Shown here one piece after another: positions 1-8,438 of a stretch of DNA of 64,000 bases. Source of the stretch: Xanthomonas theicola (GTDB lineage Bacteria; Pseudomonadota; Gammaproteobacteria; Xanthomonadales; Xanthomonadaceae); contig NZ_CP049017.1 in the NCBI RefSeq assembly GCF_014236795.1, forward strand, positions 1,652,001 to 1,716,000, in the 5' to 3' direction. The position numbers and the translations under genes were made by a program. Under the pieces are notes generated by a model. That model ran no database searches, was not told the DNA's origin, and was given only the letters and a program-made list of their open reading frames with translations. Positions within the stretch are counted from its first letter, which is position 1. Every line of letters begins with the position of its first letter.

Positions 1-450
1 TTCGACAAGATCGTCTCGCTGTACGTGGCCGCACGCGCCGGCCAGGTGCTGCGCGGCGAAGACATCGTCGTCGCCGCCGAGAAGACCGGGCTGGTGTTCG
101 GCCACATGAACGTGTTCCACCGCCTGGTCGAAGGCCATTCCGAACGCGGCCCGATCTTCAGCATGGCCAGCATCATGAAGCCGGGCAGCTTCGAGATGGC
201 CCGCATCCGCGAAATGGAGACCCCGGCGATCGCCTTCTTCCTGACCCTGCCGGCGCCGTTGAGCGCGCTCGACGCCTGGGAAAAGATGCTGCCGACGGTG
301 CAGCGCATGGGCGAGCTGCTCGACGGCGTGGTCCTGGACGACAGCCGCAACGCCCTCGGCCGCCAGCGCATCGCGCATATCCGCGACGACCTGCGCGCCT
401 ACGACCGGCAGCATCAGGCGCCGCCGTTGACCAAGGCTCCGCGCTGGTAG
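1..450 (+). CDS. zipA: Cell division protein ZipA, C-terminal part (5' truncated by window edge)
   Basis: The reading frame is open from base 1 and ends at TAG 448-450, giving the last 149 residues. This is the ZipA C-terminal FtsZ-binding domain: an IFHR-like segment (NVFHRLVEGH), the PIFSMASIMKPGSF strand and the MLPTVQRMGELLDGVVLDDSR helix region fit the family. ZipA tethers FtsZ to the inner membrane; its N-terminal membrane anchor and Pro/Gln linker lie outside the window. In xanthomonads zipA is, as I recall, usually followed by ligA. Here an IS30 remnant follows instead, which suggests a rearrangement point. Confidence 0.93.
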   Translation, partial: FDKIVSLYVAARAGQVLRGEDIVVAAEKTGLVFGHMNVFHRLVEGHSERGPIFSMASIMKPGSFEMARIREMETPAIAFFLTLPAPLSALDAWEKMLPTVQRMGELLDGVVLDDSRNALGRQRIAHIRDDLRAYDRQHQAPPLTKAPRW

Positions 451-539
451 GGCCTGGACTCGGGACTCCGGACGGCAGGATGATGTCCCGGGACGGACCG
501 CTGTCGAGGGCGGTTTCAATCTCCAACAGCAACCCATGA

Positions 540-1596
540 CCGACTGGGGATGGATCGGGTGAGAATCACCACTCAATGCCAGCGCAGATGCTTGAAGCGG
601 CGTCCTCCAGTCCAGCGCTTTGCGCGGCCGGGTGTTGAGGCGGTCGGCAATGGCATCGAGTCGATCTTGCGAATAGACCGACAGGTTGGCCCCTTTGGGC
701 AGGGATTGGCGCGGCAAGCCGTTGCTGTTCTCGCAGGTCCATCGCTGCCACGGGCTGTACGGATCGCAAAAGGACACATGCACACCGGTGTTCGCACTGA
801 ACTGTGCATGCTGCGCCATCGCCTTGCCCCGGTCATAGGTCAGACTCCGACGCATCGGTTCGGCAATCGCATTGAATTTGGCCGTCAATCCCAACAGCGC
901 CGAAGCGGACGTCGCATCCACCATCTTGGCCAGCACCACCAGCCGCGTGGTGCGTTCAACCGACACACCCACCGAGGACTGGTGGCGTGCGCCCTTGATG
1001 AAGTCTCCCTCCAGTGTCCGGGCATGACCCGGTCATCGATTCCGGGCGGGCGCATGTGAATGCCGACAATGTCCTGCAGCATCCCGTGCCGGTCGGTACC
1101 GGGCGTGCGCGGTTTGCGAGCACCGTGCCCTTGGCGCAGCGATGCCCCCCGTTCCTTGCCAAGCGCGCCGCGTGGAGCCGGGTGGATCCTTGTGTAAATC
1201 GTCTCGTGGGCGGCGAGCAAGGCAGGCTGCCCAGGGTGTTGACGCTTGCGTGTGACGGCAACGCGCATGGGCGACCAACCCTGCTCAAGCAACAGCCGCA
1301 GCTGAGACCACAACGCGCCTTCCAGCGCCAACTTGCGCGGACGCCGCGCCTGCCTGCGTACGCGCCGGCTACGCACGCCAGCCCGATGTGCGTCGTAGCC
1401 GCCGGCAATGCGTGAGCGTCCCATCCGTCCCTTGCTCGCGCGCGGGCACGTCGCCATTGCGTCGCAACGCACGCGTGATCGTGCTCGGCGCGCGTCCAAG
1501 CGCACGCGCCATGGCACGGGCACTGGCCTGCTCAAGCTGCATCGCCATCCGCGCATCCCGCTCTTGGGCACTCAATTGCAAATAGGACGTTTGCAT
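540..1596 (-). pseudogene. IS30-family transposase, frameshifted remnant
   Basis: On the minus strand the ATG at 1596 starts an N-terminus with the IS30 HTH (LSAQERDARMAMQLE, then LGRAPSTITRALRRNGD). The family pattern continues in other frames: AHETIYTRIHP, LRQGHGARKPR, then IHMRPPGIDDRVMPGHW around 1010-1090, and a C-terminal 'LDAIADRLNTRPRKALDW' near 590-680. Several frame changes mean no intact transposase can be made. It resembles the IS1112-type elements of Xanthomonas. Exact terminal repeats were not identified. It fills the space between zipA and thrC. Confidence 0.8.
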
Positions 1597-1826
1597 CGGT
1601 TCATTCCAAGGCGTGTTGCGCTTCACTATGGACTCCGCCAAGCAAAAGAAAACCGCCCCCGGGCAGACCGCCCCGCGCAAGCGCGGGGTCAGCGAGCACG
1701 CCGGCCCTCACGAGGGACGGCAGCGAAAACAGCAACGGCAGTAGCAACAGCAAAGGCAACCGCTAGAACAACAGCAACGTCCAGAGCAACCGTGCGGATC
1801 GAATTCCTTACTACCGATGGATCGCG

Positions 1827-3122
1827 ATGAACTTCATCTCCACCCGTAATGCCGCCCCCACCGCCACCCTCAGCCAGGCCATCGTCGCCGGCCTGGCGCC
1901 CGATGGCGGACTGTACGTTCCCGAGCGCATGCCGCCGGCGCGCGAGCTGCGTCCCGGCGCCAGCCTGGCCGAGACCGCCGCGTGCCTGTTGGCGCCGTTC
2001 TTCGACGGCGACGCACTCGCCGCCGAACTGCCGGCGATCTGCGCCGAAGCCTTCGATTTCGACGCGCCACTGCAGCCGCTGGCCACGTCCGGTGACCACG
2101 CCCTGGAACTGTTCCACGGGCCGACCGCCGCGTTCAAGGATTTCGGCGCGCGCTTCCTCGCCGCCTGCCTGACCCGGCTGCGCCGCGACACCGCTACGCC
2201 GCTGACCATCCTCGTCGCCACCTCCGGCGACACCGGCGCCGCCGTCGCCGCCGCCTTCCATCGCCAGCCCGGGCTGCGCGTGGTGGTGCTGTATCCGGAC
2301 GGGCGCGTGTCGCCGCGCCAGGCGCACCAACTGGGATGCTTCGGCGACAACATCCAGGCGTTGCGCGTGGCCGGCACGTTCGACGACTGCCAGGCGCTGG
2401 TCAAGCAGGCCCTGAACGATGCCGAGCTGCACGCACAGGCGCCGTCGAGCTCGGCCAACAGCATCAGCCTGGGCCGGCTGCTGCCGCAGATGAGCTACTA
2501 CGCGCACAGCGCGTTGCTCCACCATGCCGCGCATGCGCAGGCGCTGCACCTGGTGGTGCCGACCGGCAACCTGGGCAATGCGCTGGCGGCGATCCTGGCG
2601 CGCGGGCTGGGCGTGCCGCTGGGCCGCATCGTGCTGGCGACTAACGCCAACCGCGTGCTGCCGGACTACTTCGCCGGCGCCGACTATGCGCCGCAACCCA
2701 GCGTGGCCACCGTCGCCAATGCGATGGATGTCGGCGCGCCGAGCAACTTCGAGCGCCTGCGCTGGCTGTACCGCGGCGGCGACGCCGCATTGCGTGCGCA
2801 GTTCCAGTCCTATTCGGTGGACGATGCGCAGATCCGCCAGTTGATCGGCGAACGCTTCCGCCGCTACGGCGAGGTGCATTGCCCGCACACCGCGACCGCC
2901 TTGCACGTGCTGCAGCAGATCCGCGCCGAGGGCGCCGACGCCGGCGACTGGGCCGTGGCCGCGACCGCGCACCCGGCCAAGTTCGAGGTGGTGGTCGAGC
3001 CGTTGATCGGCCAGCCGGTGCCCGTGCCGCCGGCGTTGGCGGCATTGCTGCAGCGGCCGGCGCATGCCGAGCCGATCGCGCCGGACTACGCGGCGCTGCG
3101 TGCGCGCCTGCTGGCCGGCTGA
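1827..3122 (+). CDS. thrC: Threonine synthase
   Basis: A 431-residue PLP enzyme that converts O-phospho-L-homoserine to threonine in the cytoplasm. The PLP lysine is K104 in the block AAFKDFGARF, the phosphate-binding TSGDTG loop is at about residues 132-137, and the VPTGNLGNALAA block follows near 240. The length fits the short proteobacterial ThrC group. The ATG at 1827 follows a CAGCAA-rich untranslated stretch (about 1720-1800) with no recognisable gene. thrA and thrB are not upstream in this window: an IS30 remnant lies there, so thrC may have been separated from the rest of the pathway operon or may depend on a local promoter. Confidence 0.96.
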   Translation: MNFISTRNAAPTATLSQAIVAGLAPDGGLYVPERMPPARELRPGASLAETAACLLAPFFDGDALAAELPAICAEAFDFDAPLQPLATSGDHALELFHGPTAAFKDFGARFLAACLTRLRRDTATPLTILVATSGDTGAAVAAAFHRQPGLRVVVLYPDGRVSPRQAHQLGCFGDNIQALRVAGTFDDCQALVKQALNDAELHAQAPSSSANSISLGRLLPQMSYYAHSALLHHAAHAQALHLVVPTGNLGNALAAILARGLGVPLGRIVLATNANRVLPDYFAGADYAPQPSVATVANAMDVGAPSNFERLRWLYRGGDAALRAQFQSYSVDDAQIRQLIGERFRRYGEVHCPHTATALHVLQQIRAEGADAGDWAVAATAHPAKFEVVVEPLIGQPVPVPPALAALLQRPAHAEPIAPDYAALRARLLAG

Positions 3123-3168
3123 TGACCGCCGCAGCGGCCGCCGTCGCAACCGGCGCCGGCGCGCAGGT

Positions 3169-3495
3169 TCACGCCTGCCCCTGCTCCTGCGGCTGCATCC
3201 GCTGCCACGCGGCCTGCACCACGCTGCGGACCTGCAGCCAGTCCAGGCGCGAGCGCGGGTGGTCGCGCAGGAACACCTCGCGCAGGTGCGGCACCACGTC
3301 CTCGAAGCGCTGGCCGTGGTACTTGAGGTAGGCGTCGTAGGCCAGCTTCAGCGCCGGCTCGTAGTCGAAGAACGTATGTCCGGGCTGGTGGAATGGAGCC
3401 TGCGCGAACTGCGCCTTCCAGAATTCCAGTTCTCTTTCGCGATCCAACATCACGCAGGCGCGTGGGTCTTGCTGCACATCGATGGCGACGCGCAT
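3169..3495 (-). CDS. Conserved hypothetical protein, 108 aa
   Basis: A small soluble protein with an excellent start: GGAGG lies seven bases before the ATG at 3495. The central part (ELEFWKAQFAQAPFHQPG, then a FFDYEPALKLAYDAYLKYHG segment) resembles a short domain found in many small proteobacterial stress-type proteins, with a W/Y-rich beginning and a 'DYxPAxxxAYDAY' core. No signal peptide or membrane segment is seen. The C-terminus is Gln-rich (MQPQEQGQA). It is convergent with thrC. I do not recognise a specific function. Confidence 0.75.
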   Translation of the reverse strand: MRVAIDVQQDPRACVMLDRERELEFWKAQFAQAPFHQPGHTFFDYEPALKLAYDAYLKYHGQRFEDVVPHLREVFLRDHPRSRLDWLQVRSVVQAAWQRMQPQEQGQA

Positions 3496-3632
3496 GGTTG
3501 TCCTCCGTAAGGCCCCCCACCGGCACCGCGGCGCCGCCGCAGGTGTGCTGCTGATCGCAGTCTATGCCCATGCGCATCACAAGGCATGCCGTCATACTGA
3601 ACCATTCATCATTCGCGGCCGATCGGTCGCGA

Positions 3633-4103
3633 TCAGGTGGGTCCCTCTGGCCGCGCGCGCCTGCGCAAGCGGCGCGCGCGCCGGTAATGCCAGAGGAACA
3701 GCGGCAGGGCGGGGATGCCGGCGACCCAGTGCAGCACGCTGATCCACTGCCGCGCGTCCTCGTCGGCGACGTAGTACAGCAGGTATCCGCTGACGCCGAG
3801 CGCGCCGGCCAGCAGCAACAGTCCCAGCCCGATCCAGCGTTGCCTACGGTTGTGCCAGCCCTGCACGAAGTGTATGGCGGTCAGGCTGCCGACGCCCAGC
3901 ACGAAGCCCAGCACCGCCGCGCCATGGGTGCGGAGCATCCATGGCTCGCCGGGATTCACTTCCGGCCCGTACGGCCCCTGCAGCTGCCACAGATGGTGCA
4001 GCAGCAGCCAGGCGATCCCGCTGCACCAGAGCGCCCCGCCGCTGCCGGCGAGCAGCAGCACCTGCCAGCGCGCCAGCCGTGCCGAGGCCGGGTGTGCGCT
4101 CAT
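3633..4103 (-). CDS. Four-helix b-type cytochrome-like inner-membrane protein
   Basis: 156 residues with four clear hydrophobic helices (about 12-38, 57-84, 92-114, 122-142). Histidines sit in or next to the helices (LLLHHLW, RTHGAAVLGF, AIHFVQGWHN, SVLHWVAG, LWHY), as expected for a heme-b membrane protein of the DUF4405 or ferric-reductase-like kind. Its ATG overlaps the ApbE stop codon as ATGA, so the two are translationally coupled. With the upstream flavinylation genes it probably supplies the membrane electron path of an extracytoplasmic flavin redox system. Heme binding is inferred, not shown. Confidence 0.65.
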   Translation of the reverse strand: MSAHPASARLARWQVLLLAGSGGALWCSGIAWLLLHHLWQLQGPYGPEVNPGEPWMLRTHGAAVLGFVLGVGSLTAIHFVQGWHNRRQRWIGLGLLLLAGALGVSGYLLYYVADEDARQWISVLHWVAGIPALPLFLWHYRRARRLRRRARPEGPT

Positions 4104-4957
4104 GCCGCCAGGCCCGGCGGCGGGGCCTGGCGCACCACGAAACCACCGTGGCTGGCCAGCATCGCGTCCGCCAGCGCCGGCGCCTGCAGCGCGATCTTGG
4201 TCATCGCATCGGCCAGGACGCAACACGGCGCGACGACGCTGACCGCGCCCGCGGACAGCACCGGCCGGCCGCGTCCGTCCAGGTGCGGGCTGTGCTCGCG
4301 CCCGCGGTAGGGGCGCCGCTGGTGCAGGTTGCTGGAACTGGCGATGGCGCTGTCGTGCAGTTCGACGACGCCGTCGATGGCCTGCTTGCCGCCGCGCAGA
4401 TGGACCTGCGCATGTCCGAGCACGCGCAGGTCGCCGCCGGCGTTGACCACCGCCCGCACAATCCCGGCCTGGCGCAGGCAGGCGATGGCGCGGTCCACGG
4501 CGAAGCCCTTGGCGATGCCGCCCAGGTCGATCAGCAGCCCGCGCCGGCATGCCACCCGGTCGCAGCCGACGATCTCGAGGTCCGCGGTCGTGCCGCGCAT
4601 CCGGCGCAGGTCGATGCCGGGCGGCCTCGGCAGGAAGCCGGACGCCACCAGACGCGCGCCGACGGCCACGTCGAACAGGCCGGACGAGCGCCGGTGCAAC
4701 GCCTTGGCGAGCGCCAGGACCTCGACCGTGTCCGGGTCGACCTGGACGGCGCTGCCGGGGGGGGCCCGGCGCAGTGCGGCGAGGTCGCTGTCCTCCTGAT
4801 GGAAGGACATGCGCGCGTGCACGTGGGCGATCTGCGCGAACGCCAGGTCCGCGGCGGCCTGGCAGCCGGCGGGTACGCGGATCTCGACGAATGTCCCGAG
4901 CAGCGGTTTGCAGCGCCGGATGTCCTCCCGCTCAGGCGTGGCGCAGGACGAGCGCAT
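4100..4957 (-). CDS. apbE: FAD:protein FMN transferase, ApbE family
   Basis: ApbE enzymes transfer FMN from FAD to a Ser/Thr of exported redox proteins. Diagnostic blocks are PLLGTFVEI at the N-terminus, MSFHQEDSDLAAL, GLFDVAVGARL, the LLIDLGGIAKGFAVDRA core, VNAGGDLRVLG, and the C-terminal VVAPCCVLADAMTKIA region. The ATG at 4957 overlaps the end of the upstream FMN-binding gene by 26 bp and gives 285 aa, somewhat short for the family. No lipoprotein signal is visible at that start, so the true start is uncertain. The substrate is almost certainly the adjacent FMN-binding protein. Confidence 0.9.
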   Translation of the reverse strand: MRSSCATPEREDIRRCKPLLGTFVEIRVPAGCQAAADLAFAQIAHVHARMSFHQEDSDLAALRRAPPGSAVQVDPDTVEVLALAKALHRRSSGLFDVAVGARLVASGFLPRPPGIDLRRMRGTTADLEIVGCDRVACRRGLLIDLGGIAKGFAVDRAIACLRQAGIVRAVVNAGGDLRVLGHAQVHLRGGKQAIDGVVELHDSAIASSSNLHQRRPYRGREHSPHLDGRGRPVLSAGAVSVVAPCCVLADAMTKIALQAPALADAMLASHGGFVVRQAPPPGLAA

Positions 4958-5456
4958 AGGTCTTGAGCAGGCGGCGCACGCCGTCGGTGAGGTGCTTGGA
5001 CGACAGCGTGGCGCCGGAGATGTTGCGGATGTCCTTGCCCAGTTGCGGCGCCGAATCGGCGGTCTTGCCGACGAACTGGCTGCGCCATCCAGGTTCGCGC
5101 ACTTGCCCGCCGTACGTTTCGCGGTACTCCAGGATCTCCACGTCGGCGACCGCCCCGGCCGCATCCAGCGCCACCGCAAAGGTGATGAAGTCGTGCTTGC
5201 CCACCACATGGTCCACGATCAGCCAGCCGCCGCCCGAGGCGCGCCAGGCTTTCAGTTCCGGCGACAGCGGCGAGACCCCGGCGGCCTTGCCGATGGCGGC
5301 GATCTGGCTGCTGTCCAGGGTGCGGAAGTCCGGCGTCAGCGTCCGCCCGGGGAACATCTGCGCCTGCGCCTGCTCCAGCGTCAGGTAGGTCGTCGCATGC
5401 GACGGGGCCGCGGCGAGCGCGATCAGTGGAATGGCGGCGAATCGGTAGTGCATGCG
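4932..5456 (-). CDS. Exported FMN-binding domain protein
   Basis: 174 residues from the ATG at 5456. An in-frame TTG at 5465 would add three residues but has no advantage. A signal peptide is clear (MHYRFAAIPLIALAAAPSHA). The C-terminal FMN_bind domain carries ISGATLSSKH, the SGAT-type motif whose Ser/Thr receives FMN through a phosphoester bond from ApbE. It sits between the outer-membrane barrel protein and ApbE in one operon, so it is likely a periplasmic covalent flavoprotein passing electrons from the b-type membrane protein to an extracytoplasmic acceptor. The acceptor is unknown; iron is suggested by the Fur-like site upstream. Confidence 0.88.
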   Translation of the reverse strand, partial: RMHYRFAAIPLIALAAAPSHATTYLTLEQAQAQMFPGRTLTPDFRTLDSSQIAAIGKAAGVSPLSPELKAWRASGGGWLIVDHVVGKHDFITFAVALDAAGAVADVEILEYRETYGGQVREPGWRSQFVGKTADSAPQLGKDIRNISGATLSSKHLTDGVRRLLKTYALVLRHA

Positions 5457-5553
5457 GATGCCCAAGGGGGGATCGTGGCCGGATCCGCGGACAGGCGCCG
5501 GATCCGCAGGTGCGGCGGCGCAGGCCAGGCCCGTGCCGCCGCCGCGAAGCGTG

Positions 5554-6525
5554 TCATCCGCCGAACGGCACGCCGAACTTCAGCGAGATCTCGCGGCGCT
5601 CGTGCGAACGCAGGAACAGATGGTTGCCGACGTAGGCGTCGTCCTGGTAGCCATTGGGATCGCCATACACCTGCTCCAGCCAGCCGAGGGTGAACCAGGC
5701 CTTGCGCCCGCCGTAGTGCAGCACCGGCCCGAGCCAGTACACCGAATGCTCGTGCACGTGGAACGAGCCGATCTCGTTGTGGTTGCGCATCTCCAGTCCC
5801 GCCGACCAATTGGGGCGGAAGCGGTAGCTCAGGCCGAGGCTGTTGTTGAAATCCAACTCGCTGGTGTGGTCGGCCTCGCCCTGGAAGCGGATGTTCTCCA
5901 CTTCCAGGAACAGGTTGTAGGCAAGCACCACGCGGTCGTCGTAGAAGTCCTTCTGCAGCAGTAGGCCGGTCTCCAGCTCGTAGGTGCCGTCGTACTTCAG
6001 ACCGTTGTGCAGGTCGTGGAACATGTAGGACGGTTCGACGTAGAAGGCCAGGCCGTAGCCGTCGACGTAGGGGCTGCGGGCACGGTAGATGAATTCCGCC
6101 GAGACGCTCTGTCCATAGGTGCCGTGGCGGGTGAAGCCGGTGCCGCCGAGCGGATCGTCGTCGTCGGGCGACTTGTTGGCCGCGATGTGGACGCTGTTGA
6201 GGTACAGCGATCCCTGCAGCTTGTCGGTGAAGCCGTATTCGATCTCGGTGGAGGAATCGATCGCCTCGAACTGTCCGAACGCGCGTTGCGAGCGGTCCCG
6301 AAACACCTGTTCGAACTCGTACGTCCCGACCGGCGTGGTATCGGTGGTGTAGGTGCGGGCGAACAGGCCTTCCCCGGCCGTGGCGCTGCCGCTGGCCAGC
6401 AGTAACAGCCCGGCGATCACCCATGGCCGCGGCCGGCCGGTGCTGCGCCACCGTGCAATTGCGTGCAGCCGCGCCGCATCGGCCCCGTCGCCCGCCGCCA
6501 AGTCCGCCTTTTGCTCCGTTTGCAT
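5554..6525 (-). CDS. Outer-membrane beta-barrel protein, DUF6662-like
   Basis: About 323 residues from the ATG at 6525. The N-terminal stretch is long and followed by a hydrophobic segment ending in SGSATAGEG, a plausible signal peptide. The mature part alternates aromatic and polar strands (EIEYGFTDKLQGSLYLNSV, SAEFIYRARS, LAYNLFLEVENIRF, LGLSYRFRPNWSAGLEMRN) and ends in KFGVPFGG, as in outer-membrane barrels. An upstream in-frame ATG at 6567 is disfavoured because it lies inside the Fur-box-like operator. It is first gene of the operon with the FMN-binding, ApbE and cytochrome-like genes. Its cargo is unknown. Confidence 0.75.
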   Translation of the reverse strand: MQTEQKADLAAGDGADAARLHAIARWRSTGRPRPWVIAGLLLLASGSATAGEGLFARTYTTDTTPVGTYEFEQVFRDRSQRAFGQFEAIDSSTEIEYGFTDKLQGSLYLNSVHIAANKSPDDDDPLGGTGFTRHGTYGQSVSAEFIYRARSPYVDGYGLAFYVEPSYMFHDLHNGLKYDGTYELETGLLLQKDFYDDRVVLAYNLFLEVENIRFQGEADHTSELDFNNSLGLSYRFRPNWSAGLEMRNHNEIGSFHVHEHSVYWLGPVLHYGGRKAWFTLGWLEQVYGDPNGYQDDAYVGNHLFLRSHERREISLKFGVPFGG

Positions 6526-6550
6526 CGACTCACTGCCTGTGTGGTTGGTT

Positions 6551-6600
6551 ATGCGAGTCATTCTCATTTATGTAATGTCGAAAAATTGTCGAAATGTCAA
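6551..6600 (-). promoter_or_regulatory. Promoter with Fur-box-like site for the flavin-redox operon
   Basis: On the minus strand a perfect TTGACA -35 box lies at 6595-6600, with a weak -10 near 6571-6576. Just downstream, 6551-6569 read on the minus strand is AAATGAGAATGACTCGCAT, an imperfect inverted repeat close to xanthomonad Fur boxes (arms match 5 of 7). It overlaps the transcription start region and precedes the ATG at 6525, where a Fe-Fur repressor would block transcription. Strength is not known; binding is inferred from similarity only. Confidence 0.55.
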
Positions 6601-6739
6601 AAAAATGTCAGGCCGCCGGTCTTGGAAGAGGGTTTGAGGCGCAGTGGAACGGAAAACCGGCATAAGCGTCCGATGCGTGCGTTCACACGCCAACCGCCGA
6701 CGAAACGCCGAACAATGACCTTTGAGTTCAGCGGAACCT

Positions 6740-6915
6740 GGAAATCAGGGAGAGACTCATCGAGCCTTGGCGATGACGCGGCAACGACGACCTCGCCAGG
6801 GCGCAGGTCGGCGATCATCCGCAGCAACTCGGGCCGGTCCGCATCGGCGCCGGAGGCCTTCTCGCGGTACACGCCCGCGACGTAATACCCAGCCGCCCGC
6901 GTGCTGTGCTCGATC
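6740..6915 (-). pseudogene. Serine resolvase (TnpR) N-terminal fragment
   Basis: Minus-strand residues read GYYVAGVYREKASG, ADADRPELLRMIADL, RPGEVVVA. This is the conserved N-terminal block of Tn3-type serine recombinases, normally followed by 'EKIDRISRL'. Here the sequence diverges directly after VVA (to ASSPRLDE) and runs out into the inverted repeat, so the catalytic domain is incomplete and the helix-turn-helix is missing. It lies back to back with the cassette gene at 6961, the usual divergent arrangement around a res site. Confidence 0.7.
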
Positions 6916-6960
6916 TCGGCTTGGCGGCTGGCCGCCCGTGAAGGATTGAGGAATCAGCGT

Positions 6961-7299
6961 ATGGCTCCAATCACGGAAGTAGAGTGGCAAGCCCTTGAGG
7001 ACGGCCTCGACACGTCGGCGATCTTGTGTGCTGTGGACGCCCTGGATCGGTTGCGTACCGCGCTGGCTAACTCCAGCGAAGGCGGTCTGTCCGCGATGCG
7101 CGATGAGTTGCTGCAGTTGCATCGATCGGCGCAGGCAGTGCGTAAGTCCGGAACGTCGGTCGAAATCCACGAACTGTTTGACCTGACCAACGACATTGAA
7201 CTCCAGATCGGTGAATGGCTGAAAACACTCAACAGCATCCAAGCCACGTTGTCAGCCATCACTGCGATCTATCCGGAAAGCCTTGCGTACGAGGACTGA
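6961..7299 (+). CDS. Small Tn3-cassette passenger protein, 112 aa, unknown
   Basis: The ATG at 6961 has TGAGGA eight bases upstream; a GTG at 6901 would run into the opposing resolvase fragment. The product is acidic, soluble and helical, with heptad-like leucines ([53 protein letters not shown]). No enzyme motif is seen. Position between the two inverted repeats suggests a transposon accessory or regulatory protein (a TnpC-like role is possible) or a passenger. I cannot assign it further. Confidence 0.6.
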   Translation: MAPITEVEWQALEDGLDTSAILCAVDALDRLRTALANSSEGGLSAMRDELLQLHRSAQAVRKSGTSVEIHELFDLTNDIELQIGEWLKTLNSIQATLSAITAIYPESLAYED

Positions 7300-7582
7300 G
7301 CGGCTTATGCCGGTTTTCCGTTCCATTGCGCCCCAAACCCCGAAGAGACGGGCGGTCCTGCGACAGAGCGTGGCGCACCTGGACGCAGGCACGGCCTTTC
7401 CTCCCACCGGGCGACGGAGGCAACGTGCGGTGCGCCGGCAATCGAGCTGCTAGGACCGCGTCCGCAGCGGTTGTCCACAACGTATGTGGAGCGTTGCCCT
7501 GGAAACCTGTGGGTAAGTCCGTGCGGGCGCGGTGCCGCGGGACAGGAGCCGGGCTGGCGAAAAAAACGCCGCCGCACCCCGA

Positions 7583-8342
7583 TCACGCCTCGTCGGCGGC
7601 CAGCCGATGCAGGGCGGCGAAGTCGCGGATCTCGACCACGTGCAACTGCGGCAGCGCGATCAGGCCCTGCTGGCGCAGCTTGGTGAAGGTGCGGCTGACC
7701 GTTTCCATAGTCAAGCCGAGATGGTCGGCGATGTCGCCGCGGCCCATCGGCAGGGTCACCTTGTTGCCGGGGTCGCCCTGGCGGGCCGCGAGCGCGGCCA
7801 GCTTGAGCAGAAACCGGCCAGTTTCTCCGTCGGTTGCAGGCGCGCCAGCGCCAGCGCCGCGTCCTGCGCGGCGTCCGTTCCAGGCAGGCGCGCTGCAGCA
7901 GCTTGCGCTCCAGCTGCGGCAACTGGCCGCGCAACTGCTGCATCTGCACGAGCGGAACCCGGCACACGCGGCTGTCGGCGATCGCTTCGATGTCGTGGCG
8001 GTGCCTGGCCGATTCGCTCAGCCCCACGTAATCGCCGGGCAGCACGAAGTCGGCCACCTGGCGGCGGCCGTCGGCCAGCGTCGGCAACAGTCGCAACGCG
8101 CCGGAGGCGACGGTGTAGACGGCCTGCCGGGCTTTGCCGGTGCGGGCCACGGTGGCGCCGGCGGCATAGGTCTGCGACGTCGTCGCCCGTTCCAACGCCT
8201 GCACCTCGTCGCGGCCCAGCGCCGAACAGATCGCCAGGTGGCGCACTGCGCAGTGCAGGCATTCGTTCGTGCGCGTGTCCCATACCGGGGCGGGCTCGGC
8301 ATAGGACAGGGCGAATCCGGAAAGAGGCCTGGTCATGGGCAT
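7583..8342 (-). pseudogene. FNR/FixK-family regulator disrupted by two single-base deletions
   Basis: The N-terminus has a C28-x2-C31-x7-C39 cluster ([13 protein letters not shown]) like FnrN/FnrL-type iron-sulfur sensors, followed by a cyclic-nucleotide-binding fold ([20 protein letters not shown]). The frame is lost near 7874-7880 (after LLQRACLE) and again near 7809-7813 (after QPTEKLAGF). The third frame restores the C-terminal DNA-binding helix [19 protein letters not shown]. The total of 760 bp would become 762 bp (254 codons) if both missing bases were restored. A recent pseudogene or two sequencing errors would look the same. It is divergent from hisS. Confidence 0.8.
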
Positions 8343-8438
8343 GGCGGCGGCGGGGAAATGATACGACGATGCGGCCGGCTGCGGCCGGTGCGGCTAGAAT
8401 TGGTCCTTCGCTCGCTCGGAACCGCAGGAGTTTTGCAC

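Larger units (their letters stand above)
6609..7362. mobile_element. Tn3-type cassette (MIC/MITE-like) with long imperfect terminal inverted repeats
   Basis: The sequence ending at 6667 and the sequence starting at 7303 are inverted repeats. The inner 29 bases match at 28 positions (inner end CGGAAAACCGGCATAAGC), and the match continues outward with scattered differences to about 60 bp. The inner ends have the GGAAAA...ATAAGC style of Tn3-family repeats. Inside are a truncated resolvase on the minus strand and one small plus-strand gene; there is no transposase, so movement would need one in trans. The layout recalls the mobile insertion cassettes described in xanthomonads. Target-site duplications were not resolved. 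Confidence 0.7.

Noticed and set aside
1689..3149. Long open frame antisense to thrC (and similar long antisense frames over hisS, hisB-hisC, serA, mntH, ppsA)
   Set aside because: These are products of high-G+C codon bias: Arg/Ala/Gly-rich, no family patterns, and they oppose well-supported genes.
6597..6872. A 91-aa intact minus-strand gene at the Tn3-type cassette end
   Set aside because: Only the first 30 or so residues are resolvase; the rest is read-through of unrelated sequence and the inverted repeat.
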